Positions 20,239 through 31,511 of a DNA stretch of 64,000 nt are shown piece by piece. The stretch's first letter is position 1. The number at the start of each line of letters is the position of its first letter. The translations under genes and the position numbers were made by a program. The notes under the pieces were generated by a model that made no database searches, was not told the DNA's origin, and saw only the letters and a list, made by a program, of their open reading frames with translations. Origin of the DNA: Macrostomum hystrix (lineage: Eukaryota > Platyhelminthes > Macrostomidae); assembly GCA_950097015.1 (NCBI GenBank), contig CATNEN010000025.1, forward strand, positions 8,730,501 through 8,794,500, in the 5' to 3' direction.

Positions 20239-20757
20239 CGGGATTTCAAAAGCGATAGAAACGCTGTGGCTAAGAGTGTCGGCTTGACTGTGGACAATGT
20301 CGAAGGCACTTTCTGAAGTCTGTTTGGTGGGCGCTTTTACTCATAATTTTTTATTGGCTAACAATTAATTAACAATTAATTAATAATTAATTAACAATTA
20401 ATTAACAATTAATTAACAATTAATTATCAATTAATTAACAATTAATTAACAATTAATAAATTAAGCGTTGCTTAATTTTGTTTTGCTTATAAAAACAAAA
20501 ATGTTTTTACGATCGCTTATTCCCGGTCTCCGAAGGAAGGAAAACCGAAATTGTCATTTTTTGTTTTTAGTTGAAATCTAAAATAATCGGTAATACATGC
20601 TGAAGAAGCAGAAGTGCCCCATTGTCAGTCGACCTTTCGAACCCCCGCGCGTGCGCGTATCTAGTTTGTAATTGCGATCCCCGCGACCCAGTTCCTGTAT
20701 TCCCATGTTTTACTTCTCTGTTTAGTAGTAATTGGTGATGGAGCTAATGATATATTG
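20239..20757. repeat. diverged shard of the 12-kb unit (gene 3' flank)
   Basis: Matches 28375-28797, the sequence just downstream of the tandem gene (gggatttcaaaagcgatag, ggcttgactgtggacaatg). In the units this block lies about 2 kb before the telomere-like block; here the two are fused in reverse order. An AT-rich repeat (20361-20464) is inserted. Confidence 0.85.
20361..20464. repeat. attaattaac AT-rich tandem repeat
   Basis: About nine copies of an 11-bp unit built on aattaattaac, present in this shard but absent from the homologous place in units 1-3. Confidence 0.85.
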
Positions 20758-20759
20758 AT

Positions 20760-21450
20760 AAAGGTTCCCCAATTAAGTTCATCACTTAAAAGACAGTCTA
20801 CGTCTACGCTCAACGACTCAAATCCAGCGTCAGCTACTGGCTCCTCGGTCACGGCGTGTGCCACTCGAGATGAATAGAAAGTGTCCGATTCATCGACGAG
20901 CTTGTCCCACAGCTTTACAGCGACAATGTTTGTTAGTAGTAACCCATCTGTTGCCCTTCCTGTCGCCAAGGCTATTTCGCTCAGTACTGACGGTCAACGA
21001 GAACTTCTATAGTCCGAGTCTTGTTGGACACGGCTAGCAATAGGTCATACATCAGGAAGGATGTGTGTGAACTCTGAAACATCGAGTCCGCCACAACTGA
21101 ATCATTGACGGTGTCGACCTTTACAGGTATCAATACCACAATTGCATCAGGTAGCGTCTCAGTCTCAATTCGAAAAATCTATTCACACTAAGTTCTGAAA
21201 TTGCGTGCTAATTTTGTCAAAGAGATCTGCGAGCCTCAGCGCTCAGTCTTAGTGAACGAATTCCCTCACCTGAACGGCTTGGACTTAGCGGATCCGTACG
21301 ACCCTCGTGATGCAAGCACCGATCTCAATCCTAATTGGCGCTGATCACTACTACGATATTGTCGGTGGTAAAGTCGTTCGTGGGTGTGAGGGACCGGCGG
21401 CTGCGTCGTCCAATCTGGGATTCGTTCTCTGTGGACCAGTGAAACTTAAA
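20760..21450 (+). mobile_element. BEL/Pao gag-protease remnant
   Basis: Readable pieces in different frames: VLLDTASNRSYIRKD (about 21027, protease active site DTxS), VNEFPHLNGLDLADPYDP (about 21250), and ISILIGADHYYDIVGG followed by GPAAASSNLGFVLCGPV (21313-21442), the A17-type protease of BEL/Pao. Stops and frame changes between them show decay. It is not clear whether it belongs with the gag remnant at 13946. Confidence 0.7.
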
Positions 21451-21589
21451 GAGAAAATGTCTAGTCGCTCTAGTAGATTAAAAATTCATTCGCTTATCCA
21501 CTCTCTTATCCGAGTTCAACTGGTATTCGTATTAATTCATTTCGCCTTGGTGTTGGTATATTTTTCACATAATCTCCATTACTACAAGT

Positions 21590-21712
21590 AATCTCTGCAT
21601 TAATTGCATTCTCTGCATTAATCTCTGCATTAATCTCTGCATTAATCTCTGCATTAATTGCATTCTCTGCATTAATCTCTGCATTAATTGCATTAATCTC
21701 TGCATTAAGAAA
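21590..21712. repeat. short CTGCATTAAT satellite array
   Basis: About nine 12-18-bp units (tctgcattaatc, tctgcattaattgcat). It is the same satellite as the long arrays in units 1-3, and its left edge (acaagtaatctctgc) matches theirs. Confidence 0.9.
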
Positions 21713-21714
21713 GA

Positions 21715-22682
21715 AAAATCTAAAGCCTGAGGACAGGTCGCTGACTAGCTATTGTAATTTGTAACAGAGTATGATGAGCTGACATTAATAATTGTATTCA
21801 GAAATGGACTACAAGTCAAAAAACTAAAAAATACCCAGCGGGAAAGCCTACCTCGAATCTAGCTGAATGTAACTCTAGTTTTTAGGATAGGCTTGAATTT
21901 TCTTTTTAGTGCACCAAAGATGCTTTTTGCATCAAAATCATGCACCAAAAAATCGTTCAGTTTCAGAAAAATCGGCCAAACAAAATTTTAACTTAAAATA
22001 GCAAGAATAAGTCTAGTTATATTCTAGCTATATAGTGTCTGTCGTTTTTCGAGAAAACTATTTTTTGTTTTAAAATATTTTCATAGCACAGAATAACAAA
22101 ACTTTACAATTATATTTTTGTTCTTACGCGAAACAAAGTCTGGGTTGTAAAATAGCAATCTCTTAATTAAGTATGATAATAAAAAAGAAAAAATTGAAAC
22201 GTCTTACCATTGGTACAGTCCATTTTTTAACTTTTCTTGTGTTCTCGCGCGCCGACTAACTAGCAAGCCTACATTTTATACTATAGATTTGACTGGTTCC
22301 TACGTCTCGCTTTTTTTGGTGGAAATTACCAAGGTACGGAAATGTTAAAACCTCTATCAGAACGTTTACAACTCTTATGTGTTTCTTTCTCATTTTGAAC
22401 TTTTTATTATTACTTATTTCGATACAGCAATTATGTACAATATAATGTTGTAGGTATTGCTAATGTAGCTATTTAGCTGGTCAATCAAAGCACTTTGCTG
22501 AGTTTTTTAATCAGAATATACATTTCAACTAGCTAAGCTAATATACAAATCAACGAAAATATACAAATCAGTTCCTTTAAAAGTATTTCGAGTTAGTGAC
22601 GTGACATTTTTAAAAGAAATGTTTATTTAAATTGAACTATTTTAAGAAGATAGATTATAAATTGTATTAGGAATTTAAGGGA
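21715..22682. repeat. copy of the block found upstream of each tandem gene
   Basis: Matches 34547-35535 at high identity (small indels only) and lies next to the satellite. In the units this block is separated from the satellite by the LTR-like segment, missing here. Confidence 0.9.
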
Positions 22683-23229
22683 TTTAGTTTCATTAATTTT
22701 AACTCTTCAAAAAATACACACAGTAGAAACTCGAATTATTTTATGCATTGATCCCAGGAAGGAAGTATTAGAGCAAACAAAAAGCAGTTGCTAATATAGC
22801 TATCCAACCCTTTTCCTGAATTCAAAAGGAAATCAATAAAATTATTTGAAATCTTTGAAAGTGAAATATCCAAACTTATTTTGTCAGAAGAGATAACCAG
22901 AAAAACAATTCTCTTTTAGCTTAGCATCATTTTATATAATTAATATCTTTAATAACGCTTTTATATTCACTTTTTTATGGAAATCAAATATAATTATTCA
23001 TGTACAACTTAGTAGTCTAGCCTTTTCACTAGAATTCATGATGCAATAATTATTGGAATCGGCATTCAGCCAGCCAAGAATTTAACCTTTTTTGGCCTCT
23101 CATTAAATGCATTAGGCAAACTCGTTTTTCGAATATTTAATACCTTTAGAATAAAGGCACATTGTCGAAAATGTCAATGTGTCTTGCGAGTAACATTTGG
23201 ACTGTTTAGAAAAAAACACGACCAATTTT
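22683..23229. other. AT-rich, no recognised feature
   Basis: No gene or repeat recognised; this replaces the unit-specific sequence seen at 35536-36412. Confidence 0.35.
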
Positions 23230-24160
23230 GGTTGAGGCATGCAGCCTGTAGAGCGACGTTCGACAGACAGACAGACAGACTTTAGAGATTTAGTATAGGT
23301 GGATGGATGGACTAGCAATTTTAGCCCCCTCTGGGCAGCGGAAACCGGATTTTGGGATCTATAAATTCCCCTCCTTTTTCAAGGTAGGCCTAAAGTACGC
23401 TAATAAACACATCAAAATATTTTTATGGTTTCATTTAGTGACACTAGATCGCAGCCAGCGAACCCGCTCGGACTCCATCATTTTTAAGTTATTAGCAGAC
23501 CCAACTCTTATCTCTTATTCTAATTTTAAGCAATATTATTCAGACGATAAATATGTAAAAGTAATGTTACCCGGAGTTGAGACGTACTCTATACTCGTTT
23601 AGACTAGGAAACCATAAGCTAGCTTGAGAAACATTGCGAGCTGCCAGACAGAAAGTTCCCTATGAGAATAGATTATTTAGTAAGTGCAAACTTAAAGTGG
23701 AAAACGAGGTCCAGTTCTTATTCAAGTGCAGTTGGAATAGTTATAGCTCATCACGTTCGAATTTCGATAAGGAAATTTCAGGGCGTGAAACTCCTAATTT
23801 CACGTCCCTAACAGCAGAAGAAAAATCTATCCACATATTGGCGGCACAAGACGACAGGGAAACCTCTGAAGCACTGGCAAACTACATCGTCAAGAAACAT
23901 GTAAAATAAGATAAGCTGCCCTGAAGCAGCTAACATTTAAATGGCAATCAGGACGATTTATGAATAGTTCTTCTTGTTCTTCGCTGAAATGGGGGCGAAC
24001 CTTGCTTAAGGGGACATTGGTTCTATTCTTAAGAGGGGCATTGTTGGTTCTCTGCAATTGGGGGCATTGGTTTTCTGCTAAAGATGAATTATTTCTTACT
24101 AGTATCACTTACATTTACTAATTAGAGATTTGGTAAAGGTGGATGGATGGATAGGTGGGT
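23230..24160 (+). mobile_element. LINE 3' end remnant (reverse-transcriptase C-terminal region)
   Basis: Starts with the cagacagacagacagac/gagattta words common at LINE 3' ends. Frame 23303-23602 and then 23634-23909 carry a typical non-LTR C-terminus: LGNHKLA, then PYENRLFSKCKLKVENEVQF and LFKC (CCHC-like motif), and LTAEEKSIHILAAQDDR. A frame change lies near 23,600. The word gagattt...ggtggatggatgga occurs at both about 23284 and 24125, so two 3' ends may be nested. Confidence 0.6.
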
Positions 24161-24304
24161 TTTTTATTACTACTACTACTGTTGCGTAGTAGTATCGAAG
24201 TAATATCGAAGTAGGCTTACTAGGAGAGCAATACAAGATGTACTTTTATGAGGCACAAACTTTTGCATCCTAACATCATAAATCTAATTTTTGAATTCTG
24301 TTTC

Positions 24305-24321
24305 AGAACTGAAAGCTTAAC
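24305..24321 (+). promoter_or_regulatory. candidate trans-splice (or 5' UTR) acceptor, unit 1
   Basis: ctgtttcag ends at 24306, 15 bases before the ATG. The same site precedes the ATG in unit 2 (36511-36512), unit 3 (48319-48320) and unit 4 (60602-60603). Either a spliced leader is added here or a 5' UTR intron ends here. Confidence 0.5.
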
Positions 24322-27300
24322 ATGACTACAAAGCTGAGCTCATTAATCGTTATTTCTCTGCTGCTGATCCGTAAGTGAAGTGGCTTGTTCGTTGAGGTTA
24401 CATAATGATATTGATTATTAATTATATTCGCTGATTACACTTGCCCGTTGGAGCTACATGTGCAACACAGCACAGCCGTAGCTATTGCGCGGCTCATCTG
24501 AAGGCAGCATGCAGCTGTTCAGTCCATGGACCGGGGGCCACACCTACCCTCAATTACCAGCTAGTACCCGTTTAACAGCTGGGTGAACTGAAGCAATGCT
24601 GAGTGAGTTGTCCTGCTAGTGGACACGAATTGTTCCAGCGAAGTCGGAATCGAACCCCCGACCTTCAAGTCGATTAGTTTGAGAAAACCACTAGGCTACA
24701 AACCCTGATTTCATATAATTTTATTTAAAATGAGTTCTGCTAAAATCTGTGCTACTAATTATTTATTAAACATTTTCAGCTACTGCCAGGTCTGATGATT
24801 TTCACTGCGTGCACGGCGCAACCCACGAAGCGGAAGCCAAAATTGGAGACATAAACGCGATTAGGGTGAGTAGTATGTTGCAAACGGCCTTTATCGACCA
24901 GAAGATAAGAAATCCTTAGAATAAAGATTCCTATGTACTGAGTACGTAAGCGATGCCTTAAGAATAGCCAAGTAAAGCGAGTTTTATTAGCACCCAGTTG
25001 GGTCAGATTTGCAGCCAATGACAATGGACAGCGCTTCCAAAGGCTGTGTGCCTGTACGTGGACTGAGGAGGCCGCGACTCCCCTCAAAAGTTTTTATCCG
25101 AGCTAATGCTGGCACTAGTTATATAGATGGCTAAATGTGAAGAAAATGCTTTTTAAACGACTTGCTCAACCTCCAAGACACATTTAGCTTCTATTCGTGC
25201 GGTTCTATCCAGTCAGCTGCAAGGAGCCAGGATAAAATAAAGCTGCGTCTGCTGTTTCAGGTGATGACGTATGTCCGAATTGATCCGGGCTATAGCAAGA
25301 ACCTGGAGTGCACGTGGACTCTGAAGGCGATCAACTATGACCAGCCCAGACAGATGTACATTGACGTGCCCGTGGTAGACTTTGACAACAATATTGACCC
25401 GTTTTGCAACAAAACCGACGTGTTCAGCTTCTGGCATAAGTACAACGAGAGTGAGTGGCTTGGCTTAAGACAAAAGTTTCCTCTAAGTTTCCTCTCAACC
25501 CTCGACAATTCAACACTCCTATCAAGGAGAAATCATTTATAGTAATAATTCAACTAAAACTACGAGTCACAGTAATTTCGTCGGCTTTCGATGCAAATTA
25601 AAACTCTAACGTGGAAGTACAAGCAGGCAATGTGTGGCTTTTTATTAAGGAAAATGTGGTGCTTTCGTTTTGGCTTTACGAGTGTAATTTCGTTACTCTA
25701 TAAATATTGCGAACATCTCTGTTTAATTCTTATTGAGTATTCACAACAGCTGCTATCAGCCGACTGCACACATTTCAGCTGATTCGCGGCAGGAGTCCTG
25801 GTGCAGTGAATCGTCCGTGTCACGCAGTTTCCAATTCTTGCCGTTCAGAAGGCAAATAATCAACTTGTGGGACTCGTGAGTAGCACTGCAGCTTCTTACT
25901 GAGCTCTCTTATGAGAATGCGAGTTGAGACCCTGCTGCCTCACTTACCACTTCACTCTGCAGGTCGTACTACCTGACTGCGCAATTCCGGTCTGACAATG
26001 AGCAAGTCCGCTCCGATGCCAAGGGATTGCAGTTGGATGTGCAGGTGCTGGACCCAGATTATTGCCACCTGAAAATGATGGATCTCGATAACTACTGCTA
26101 CCTGGTCACTCCTGAGAATGTGTCGCTAGCTCAATCCAATCAGGTTGGAAAACTCTTCCTCGGCAACTTTTTCACTGTCCGAGGCGCCTCTTCTGGCCGG
26201 GATATCTTAGACTTTCTGCGCAGATTCTCTGAGAGAAGTACGCATTTCTTTTTTGAATTTCTGATGAGGATATTTTTGCTCAATTGTGCTCAATCTTGTC
26301 ACCTCTTTGCGCTTCCCTCAGACAAAGCCAGGAAAGACGAGTATCCATACGAGTCGCCACTGGCCCTGACTAATCTCAGACTGTGGACCGGCTACTTTGT
26401 GAACGAATCCTCCTTCAGCGAGGAGGACCCGGTCATGTTTTACTCAGATCCGATAGACGACTGCATTGTCAAGCAAGTGAAAGTGTGAGTGCTGCTTCTC
26501 TATCCCGAGTCTAGTCTAAAGGATATTGTAAATATCATATGGTTTATGGCCAGGCAACGATTCGATGCCAGCTCTGATCCAGTTCAGCCAGATTCCTAAA
26601 ACCAAGGGCGACCTGCACCCGCAGCTGTTCCGCACCTGCGACATCGCGCCGCCAACAACGACAACTACAGCGCCGCCAACAACGACTACGACTCCGGAAC
26701 CAACGACAACTACAGCGCCGCCAACAACGACTACGACTCCGGAACCAACGACAACTACAGCGCCGCCAACAACGACTACGACTCCGGAACCAACGACAAC
26801 TACAGCGCCGCCAACAACGACTACGACTCCGGAACCAACGACAACTACAGCGCCGCCAACAACGACTACGACTCCGGAACCAACGACAACTACAGCGCCG
26901 CCAACAACGACTACGACTCCGGAACCAACGACAACTACAGCGCCGCCAACAACGACTACGACTCCGGAACCAACGACAACTACAGCGCCGCCAACAACGA
27001 CTACGACTCCGGAACCAACGACAACTACAGCGCCGCCAACAACGACTACGACTCCGGAACCAACGACAACTACAGCGCCGCCAACAACGACTACGACTCC
27101 GGAACCAACGACAACTACAGCGCCGCCAACAGCGACCACGACTCCGGAACCAACGACAACTACAGCGCCGCCAACAACGACTACGACTCCGGAACCAACG
27201 ACAACTACAGCGCCGCCAACAACGACTACGACTCCGGAACCAACGACAACTACAGCGCCGCCAACAACGACTACGACTCCGGAACCAACGACAACTACAG

Positions 27301-28247
27301 CGCCGCCAACAACGACTACGACTCCGGAACCAACGACAACTACAGCGCCGCCAACAACGACTACGACTCCGGAACCAACGACAACTACAGCGCCGCCAAC
27401 AACGACTACGACTCCGGAACCAACGACAACTACAGCGCCGCCAACAACGACTACGACTCCGGAACCAACGACAACTACAGCGCCGCCAACAACGACTACG
27501 ACTCCGGAACCAACGACAACTACAGCGCCGCCAACAACGACTACGACTCCGGAACCAACGACAACTACAGCGCCGCCAACAACGACTACGACTCCGGAAC
27601 CAACGACAACTACAGCGCCGCCAACAACGACTACGACTCCGGAACCAACGACAACTACAGCGCCGCCAACAACGACTACGACTCCGGAACCAACGACAAC
27701 TACAGCGCCGCCAACAACGACTACGACTCCGGAACCAACGACAACTACAGCGCCGCCAACAACGACTACGACTCCGGAACCAACGACAACTACAGCGCCG
27801 CCAACAACGACTACGACTCCGGAACCAACGACAACTACAGCGCCGCCAACAACGACTACGACTCCGGAACCAACGACAACTACAGCGCCGCCAACAACGA
27901 CTACGACTCCGGAACCAACGACAACTACAGCGCCGCCAACAACGACTACGACTCCGGAACCAACGACAACTACAGCGCCGCCAACAACGACTACGACTCC
28001 GGAACCAACGAAAACTACAGCGCCGCAAACAACGACTACGACTCCGGAACCAACGACAACTACAGCGCCGCCAACAACGACTACGACTCCGGAACCAACG
28101 ACAACTACAGCGCCGCCAACAACGACTACGACTCCGGAACCAACGACAACTACAGCGCCGCCACCAATCAGAGCAGTGCCGTCAGCGGCAATACTATCAT
28201 TATTATTGATTTTGTTGTTGCCCTTGTTATCATCGTGGCTATTGTGA
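24322..28247 (+). CDS. tandem surface-protein gene, copy 1 (CUB-like, lectin-like, mucin stalk); exon 7 junction deleted
   Basis: Exons 24322-24370, 24780-24865, 25261-25454, 25849-25875, 25963-26237 and 26322-26484 match copy 2 in phase and layout. The signal peptide (MTTKLSSLIVISLLLI), CUB-like part (LECTWTL, DPFCNKTDVFSF) and first half of the lectin-like part (NYCYLVTPENVS, LRLWTGYF) are intact. A net 111-bp deletion at about 26547 removed the exon 7 acceptor and its first codons, including two Cys of the lectin-like domain. The new AG in ggccag is out of frame and soon stops. A cryptic acceptor (ccagttcag, exon from 26588) would keep the frame, so the gene may be a pseudogene or encode a shortened protein. 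The stalk has about 33 repeat units, the most of any copy. The frame ends at 28247; the -1 frame runs on to a TM and tail ending at 28312. Confidence 0.6.
24431..24706 (-). mobile_element. old SINE family 1 copy in intron 1, unit 1
   Basis: Minus-strand head (B box in ggaatcgaacccccgacc) and core (gtgaactgaagcaatgc) of family 1, but more diverged and with a shortened head than the copy at 31002. Fixed in all four units, so older than the amplification. Confidence 0.8.
24985..25150 (-). mobile_element. degenerate SINE family 1 piece in intron 2
   Basis: Keeps only the tail half of the SINE (cacccagttgggtcagat, gcagccaa, ttccaaaggctg). The equivalents lie at about 37172-37340, 48980-49148 and 61263-61431 in units 2-4. 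Confidence 0.6.
26646..28163 (+). repeat. 45-bp stalk repeat, unit 1, about 33.7 copies
   Basis: Each unit encodes APPTTTTTPEPTTTT. The first is atypical (TTTTTAPP). Marker variants: gcgaccacg (T to A change) near 27131 and a single aaaact...caaaca unit near 28010. No in-frame stop, and 45 is a multiple of three, so copy-number change never shifts the frame. Confidence 0.97.
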
Positions 28248-28312
28248 TCGGTGTCGTTGTCTACTTTAGTCGTCAAAGAGGACAGCAGCCGCCATCAACT
28301 AATGGGGACTAG

Positions 28313-29949
28313 CCGCCACTGCGGGGTAATCAGAAGGAGAAAAAGGCCAGAAGCCGCTACTGGGGACGAACACTCGGGATTTCAAAAGCGATAGAAACGC
28401 TGTGGCTAAGAGTGTCGGCTTGACTGTGGACAATGTCGAAGGCACTTTCTGAAGTCTGTTTGGTGGGCGCTTTTACTCATAATTTTGCATTGGCTAACAG
28501 CGTTGCTTAATTTTGTTTTGTTTATAAAGACAGAAATGTTTTTACGATCGCTTATTTCCGGTCTGCGAAGGAAGGAAAACCGGAATTGTCATTTTTCTGT
28601 TTTCATTTGAAATCTAAAATAATCTGTAATGCATGCTGAAGAAGCAGAAGTGCCCCATTGTCAGTCGACCTTTCGAACCCCCGCGCGTGCGCGTATCTAG
28701 CTTGTAATTGCGATCCCCGCGACCCAGTTCCTGTATTCCCATGTTTTACTTCTCTGTTTAGTAGTAATTGGTGATGGAGCTAATGATATATTGATAAGGT
28801 TCCGCAATTAAATTTATATTTCCCGAACATAGAATCCTTTTCCCCGGATTCCTATGATTCGAAATCCCCCATCCCCGGATCATTAATTGGTTAACTTGAC
28901 TTGCTACATATCGAATTAAAGTAAGGATGCGAGAGGAAGCAGTCTATCTATTTGTGTGGTTATTATTATCATTAGTTAGAGGTTAGGATATAATTCTCCA
29001 TCCTCAATACCGTTTTCTGATTGTTAGTTGTTAGATTGTTTCGTAATTGATTGTAGTAATTTGTCTGCAGCAATATATTTGAAGCAATACCTGTCTTTAA
29101 TTTCACTATTCTAATTATACGTTCCTTAAATATTTGGGCTTAAGTTATTATTGTAGTGTCTGTTATTAATGCTTCTGATGACAGCTGTTGTATCTTAAAT
29201 AACTGACGCAACGGAGATTCAGATTTGTTAGACTTAGAGTAATAAGGAAAACACGCCGATAGGCGGCACTCGGCAGGCAGACGAATAGGAGTGTGTATTT
29301 GATATATTATAGCAATAGCCGTACGATATACGCATGAGTGCAGAGGTCGGGGCTTTTATTTATAGGCCCAAAGGCGTGTGGAGAGAGCATTCTAGAAAGT
29401 TACTAAAAATAGACTACACGGGAAAGTTCTGGAACCAGTGATGGACTTAACGCCTTACGACAAAGAATAGAAATTTCTGGAAAGTTCCCGGAAATTACAG
29501 CAACAATAGTCTCAACAGCTGCAGCGACCCTTTTGACCCTTTCGGCCAATCGGCAATTTATTGGCCGATTTATAATATTTGTGAAGTTAAAATAGGAGGC
29601 CGCATCAAGAAAAAGATGTAGCTAGTTTAACCTGTCCTCAGGTGACGGCAATTCTTTCGGACTGTTCTAGACCTAGTGCCACGGCCATAGTATTCGCTAT
29701 ACCATTATCTTAGTTCCTTTCGGCTTAGGCTCTATAGGTTCTTTAGGTTCTCAGTGCAGCTTTTTCGAAACAGTTGCAACTAGTTAGCTGATTTAAAAGT
29801 AATTAAGCTAGTCATTTTGATCAAATCAAAATGCAAAAGTACTGAGAACACGTCTAGTCCTTTATAAAGCTGAGCTGCGGAGCATGCTCCATTTTATCTA
29901 AGATTGCAATCTCTGCTTGAACAAACACATGGGCAACGTTGCGAACACG
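28313..29949. other. gene 3' flank, unit 1
   Basis: 28375-28797 is the block also found at 20239-20757. The rest is AT-rich; 29255-29600 has an LTR-like look (conserved tatttatag, repeated gaaagtt words) but no terminal repeats. No gene recognised. Confidence 0.4.
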
Positions 29950-30235
29950 TTGTCGGGCCATTGTCATGTTCCTGTGCCGCATCGCCAAGATCACCAAACT
30001 GAGCAGCGTCACTCTCAGGATGCTGTACAGGGCCTACGGTGAGAGTGCTCTCACCTACGGCGCCCCAATCTTGACTCTGATCTGCGTCACCAACCAGATC
30101 AAGCTGCAAAAGATCTAAACCCTTGCTCTGCGCATCTGCTATGGTGTGCCTTCTTACCTGAGCACCGAATACCTTCACAAACTGGCCGACATGCCAATGC
30201 TCTCAGCCAGAGAAAGCAGCTCGGTGTGGCCTGCA
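29950..30235 (+). mobile_element. LINE reverse-transcriptase C-terminal fragment, unit 1
   Basis: Reads LCRIAKITKLSS, LRMLYRAYGESALTYGAPIL, then after an in-frame stop (taa at 30117) TLALRICYGVPSYLSTEYLH and KLADMPMLSAR. This is the segment after the polymerase domain of Jockey/CR1-like LINEs. Broken at both ends. Confidence 0.75.
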
Positions 30236-30554
30236 TGCATGCCTTTTTATTTCAATTTTTATTTCAATATTTCAATTTTTATTAGATCCCTTCTTTGTGC
30301 GGGATTTCCCCTGTATATTTCTGCCTATTTTATCTCCCAATGCGTGCCTAAATATAGCCTTGCAAATATTGAATATTTTTTTGTTTCATTAAGGCTCAAT
30401 ATTCGCATAAAATAAGCCAAATCAAATCGAGTGTATATATATTATGAATTTCGATTAAATCCAATAATAGTCTGCGGCAGAGTTTTTCGAAACTGATCAG
30501 CAGCCCCAGTCAAATAGGGAATTCGTTTTAACAACAACCTATTATACCCTTGCC

Positions 30555-30620
30555 TCAACCATAACCCTAAACCTAAACCTAACCCTAAACCAAACCGTAA
30601 CCCTAAACCTAACCTTAATG
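30555..30620. repeat. degenerate telomere-like tract, unit 1
   Basis: cctaaa/ccctaa words (ccctaaacctaaacctaacc and variants) over about 60 bp, resembling a decayed interstitial (TTAGGG)n array. The old shard at 20110-20165 has a further decayed version. Confidence 0.6.
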
Positions 30621-31001
30621 TTGTGACTGATTGTGTGAGTACACTTGCCCTGTGAGTAAACCTAGCGTGAGTCACTTTATACACAAAATACAAGATACTA
30701 AATTGTGTATTTAGTATCTCCGTAATTAACCCGTCCAGTTTAACTAATCTTTAGCGGTATTCTTTAATTATTTGCGCGAATTCACTGAACAAGTTTCCAA
30801 GAAATTCGACTACTGCTTAATTCGACTTCTTTTTCTATTCCGGTATCACGCCGTATGCTACTATGGACTATGCTACTGTAAATATTTACTGCTTTGCCTT
30901 TATCACTTATTAGACTGACGTAATATTTTATTCCTATGTTACAGTTCTTTTCATTATGACGTATTTAAATGATGTGCTCTGTGGCTGCTATCTGCAATTA
31001 A

Positions 31002-31310
31002 TAATTAATAATTGATTACACCTGCCCCAATTGGGTCAGATGTGCAGCCGACAGCACAGCCGCAGCTAATGCGCGGCGCATCTGAAGGCTGCGTACAGCT
31101 GTTCAGTCCATGGACTGGGGGGACGCCACACCCACCTTCAATTATCCCAGCTGATGCTGGTACCCATTTAACAGCTGGGTGAACTGAAGCAATGCAGAGT
31201 TAAGTGTCTTGCTAAAGGACACAAATTGTTTCAGGGGAGTCGGGAATCGAACCCCCGACCTTCAAGTCGTGAGTCCGACGCCCTAACCACTAGGCTACAA
31301 CCTCTGTTCA
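31002..31310 (-). mobile_element. SINE family 1, unit 1
   Basis: Full-length minus-strand copy with perfect A box (tagcctagtgg) and B box (ggttcgattcc). Flanked by a perfect 12-bp duplication, atctgcaattaa, at 30990-31001 and 31311-31322. Confidence 0.92.
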
Positions 31311-31436
31311 ATCTGCAATTAAAATAGGCCTACTTTGTCTATAGTCGGCTAGCTAGCTAACGATTAAATGCTGAACAGCGAATTATATAACTATTTGACA
31401 AGCTCCTATGATTTGGCATTGCAAGCATATATGGAG

Positions 31437-31511
31437 CTATGCAGTAAATAAAAAACAGGCTAGACCTATTTCAGTTCTTATTGATTGAACATAATCTTCA
31501 TTACAACAAGT
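31437..31511. other. left flank of satellite
   Basis: Short unique sequence that reads continuously into the satellite frames on both strands; no independent feature seen. Confidence 0.3.

Noticed and set aside
26516-28276. Long minus-strand frames (GSGVVVVVGG and RCSCRWFRSRS repeats) over the stalk array
   Set aside because: Mirror frames of the 45-bp repeat; the plus frame is supported by spliced upstream exons.
31225-31305. tRNA gene on the minus strand
   Set aside because: Same reason: repeated SINE head with target-site duplication, no closed cloverleaf.
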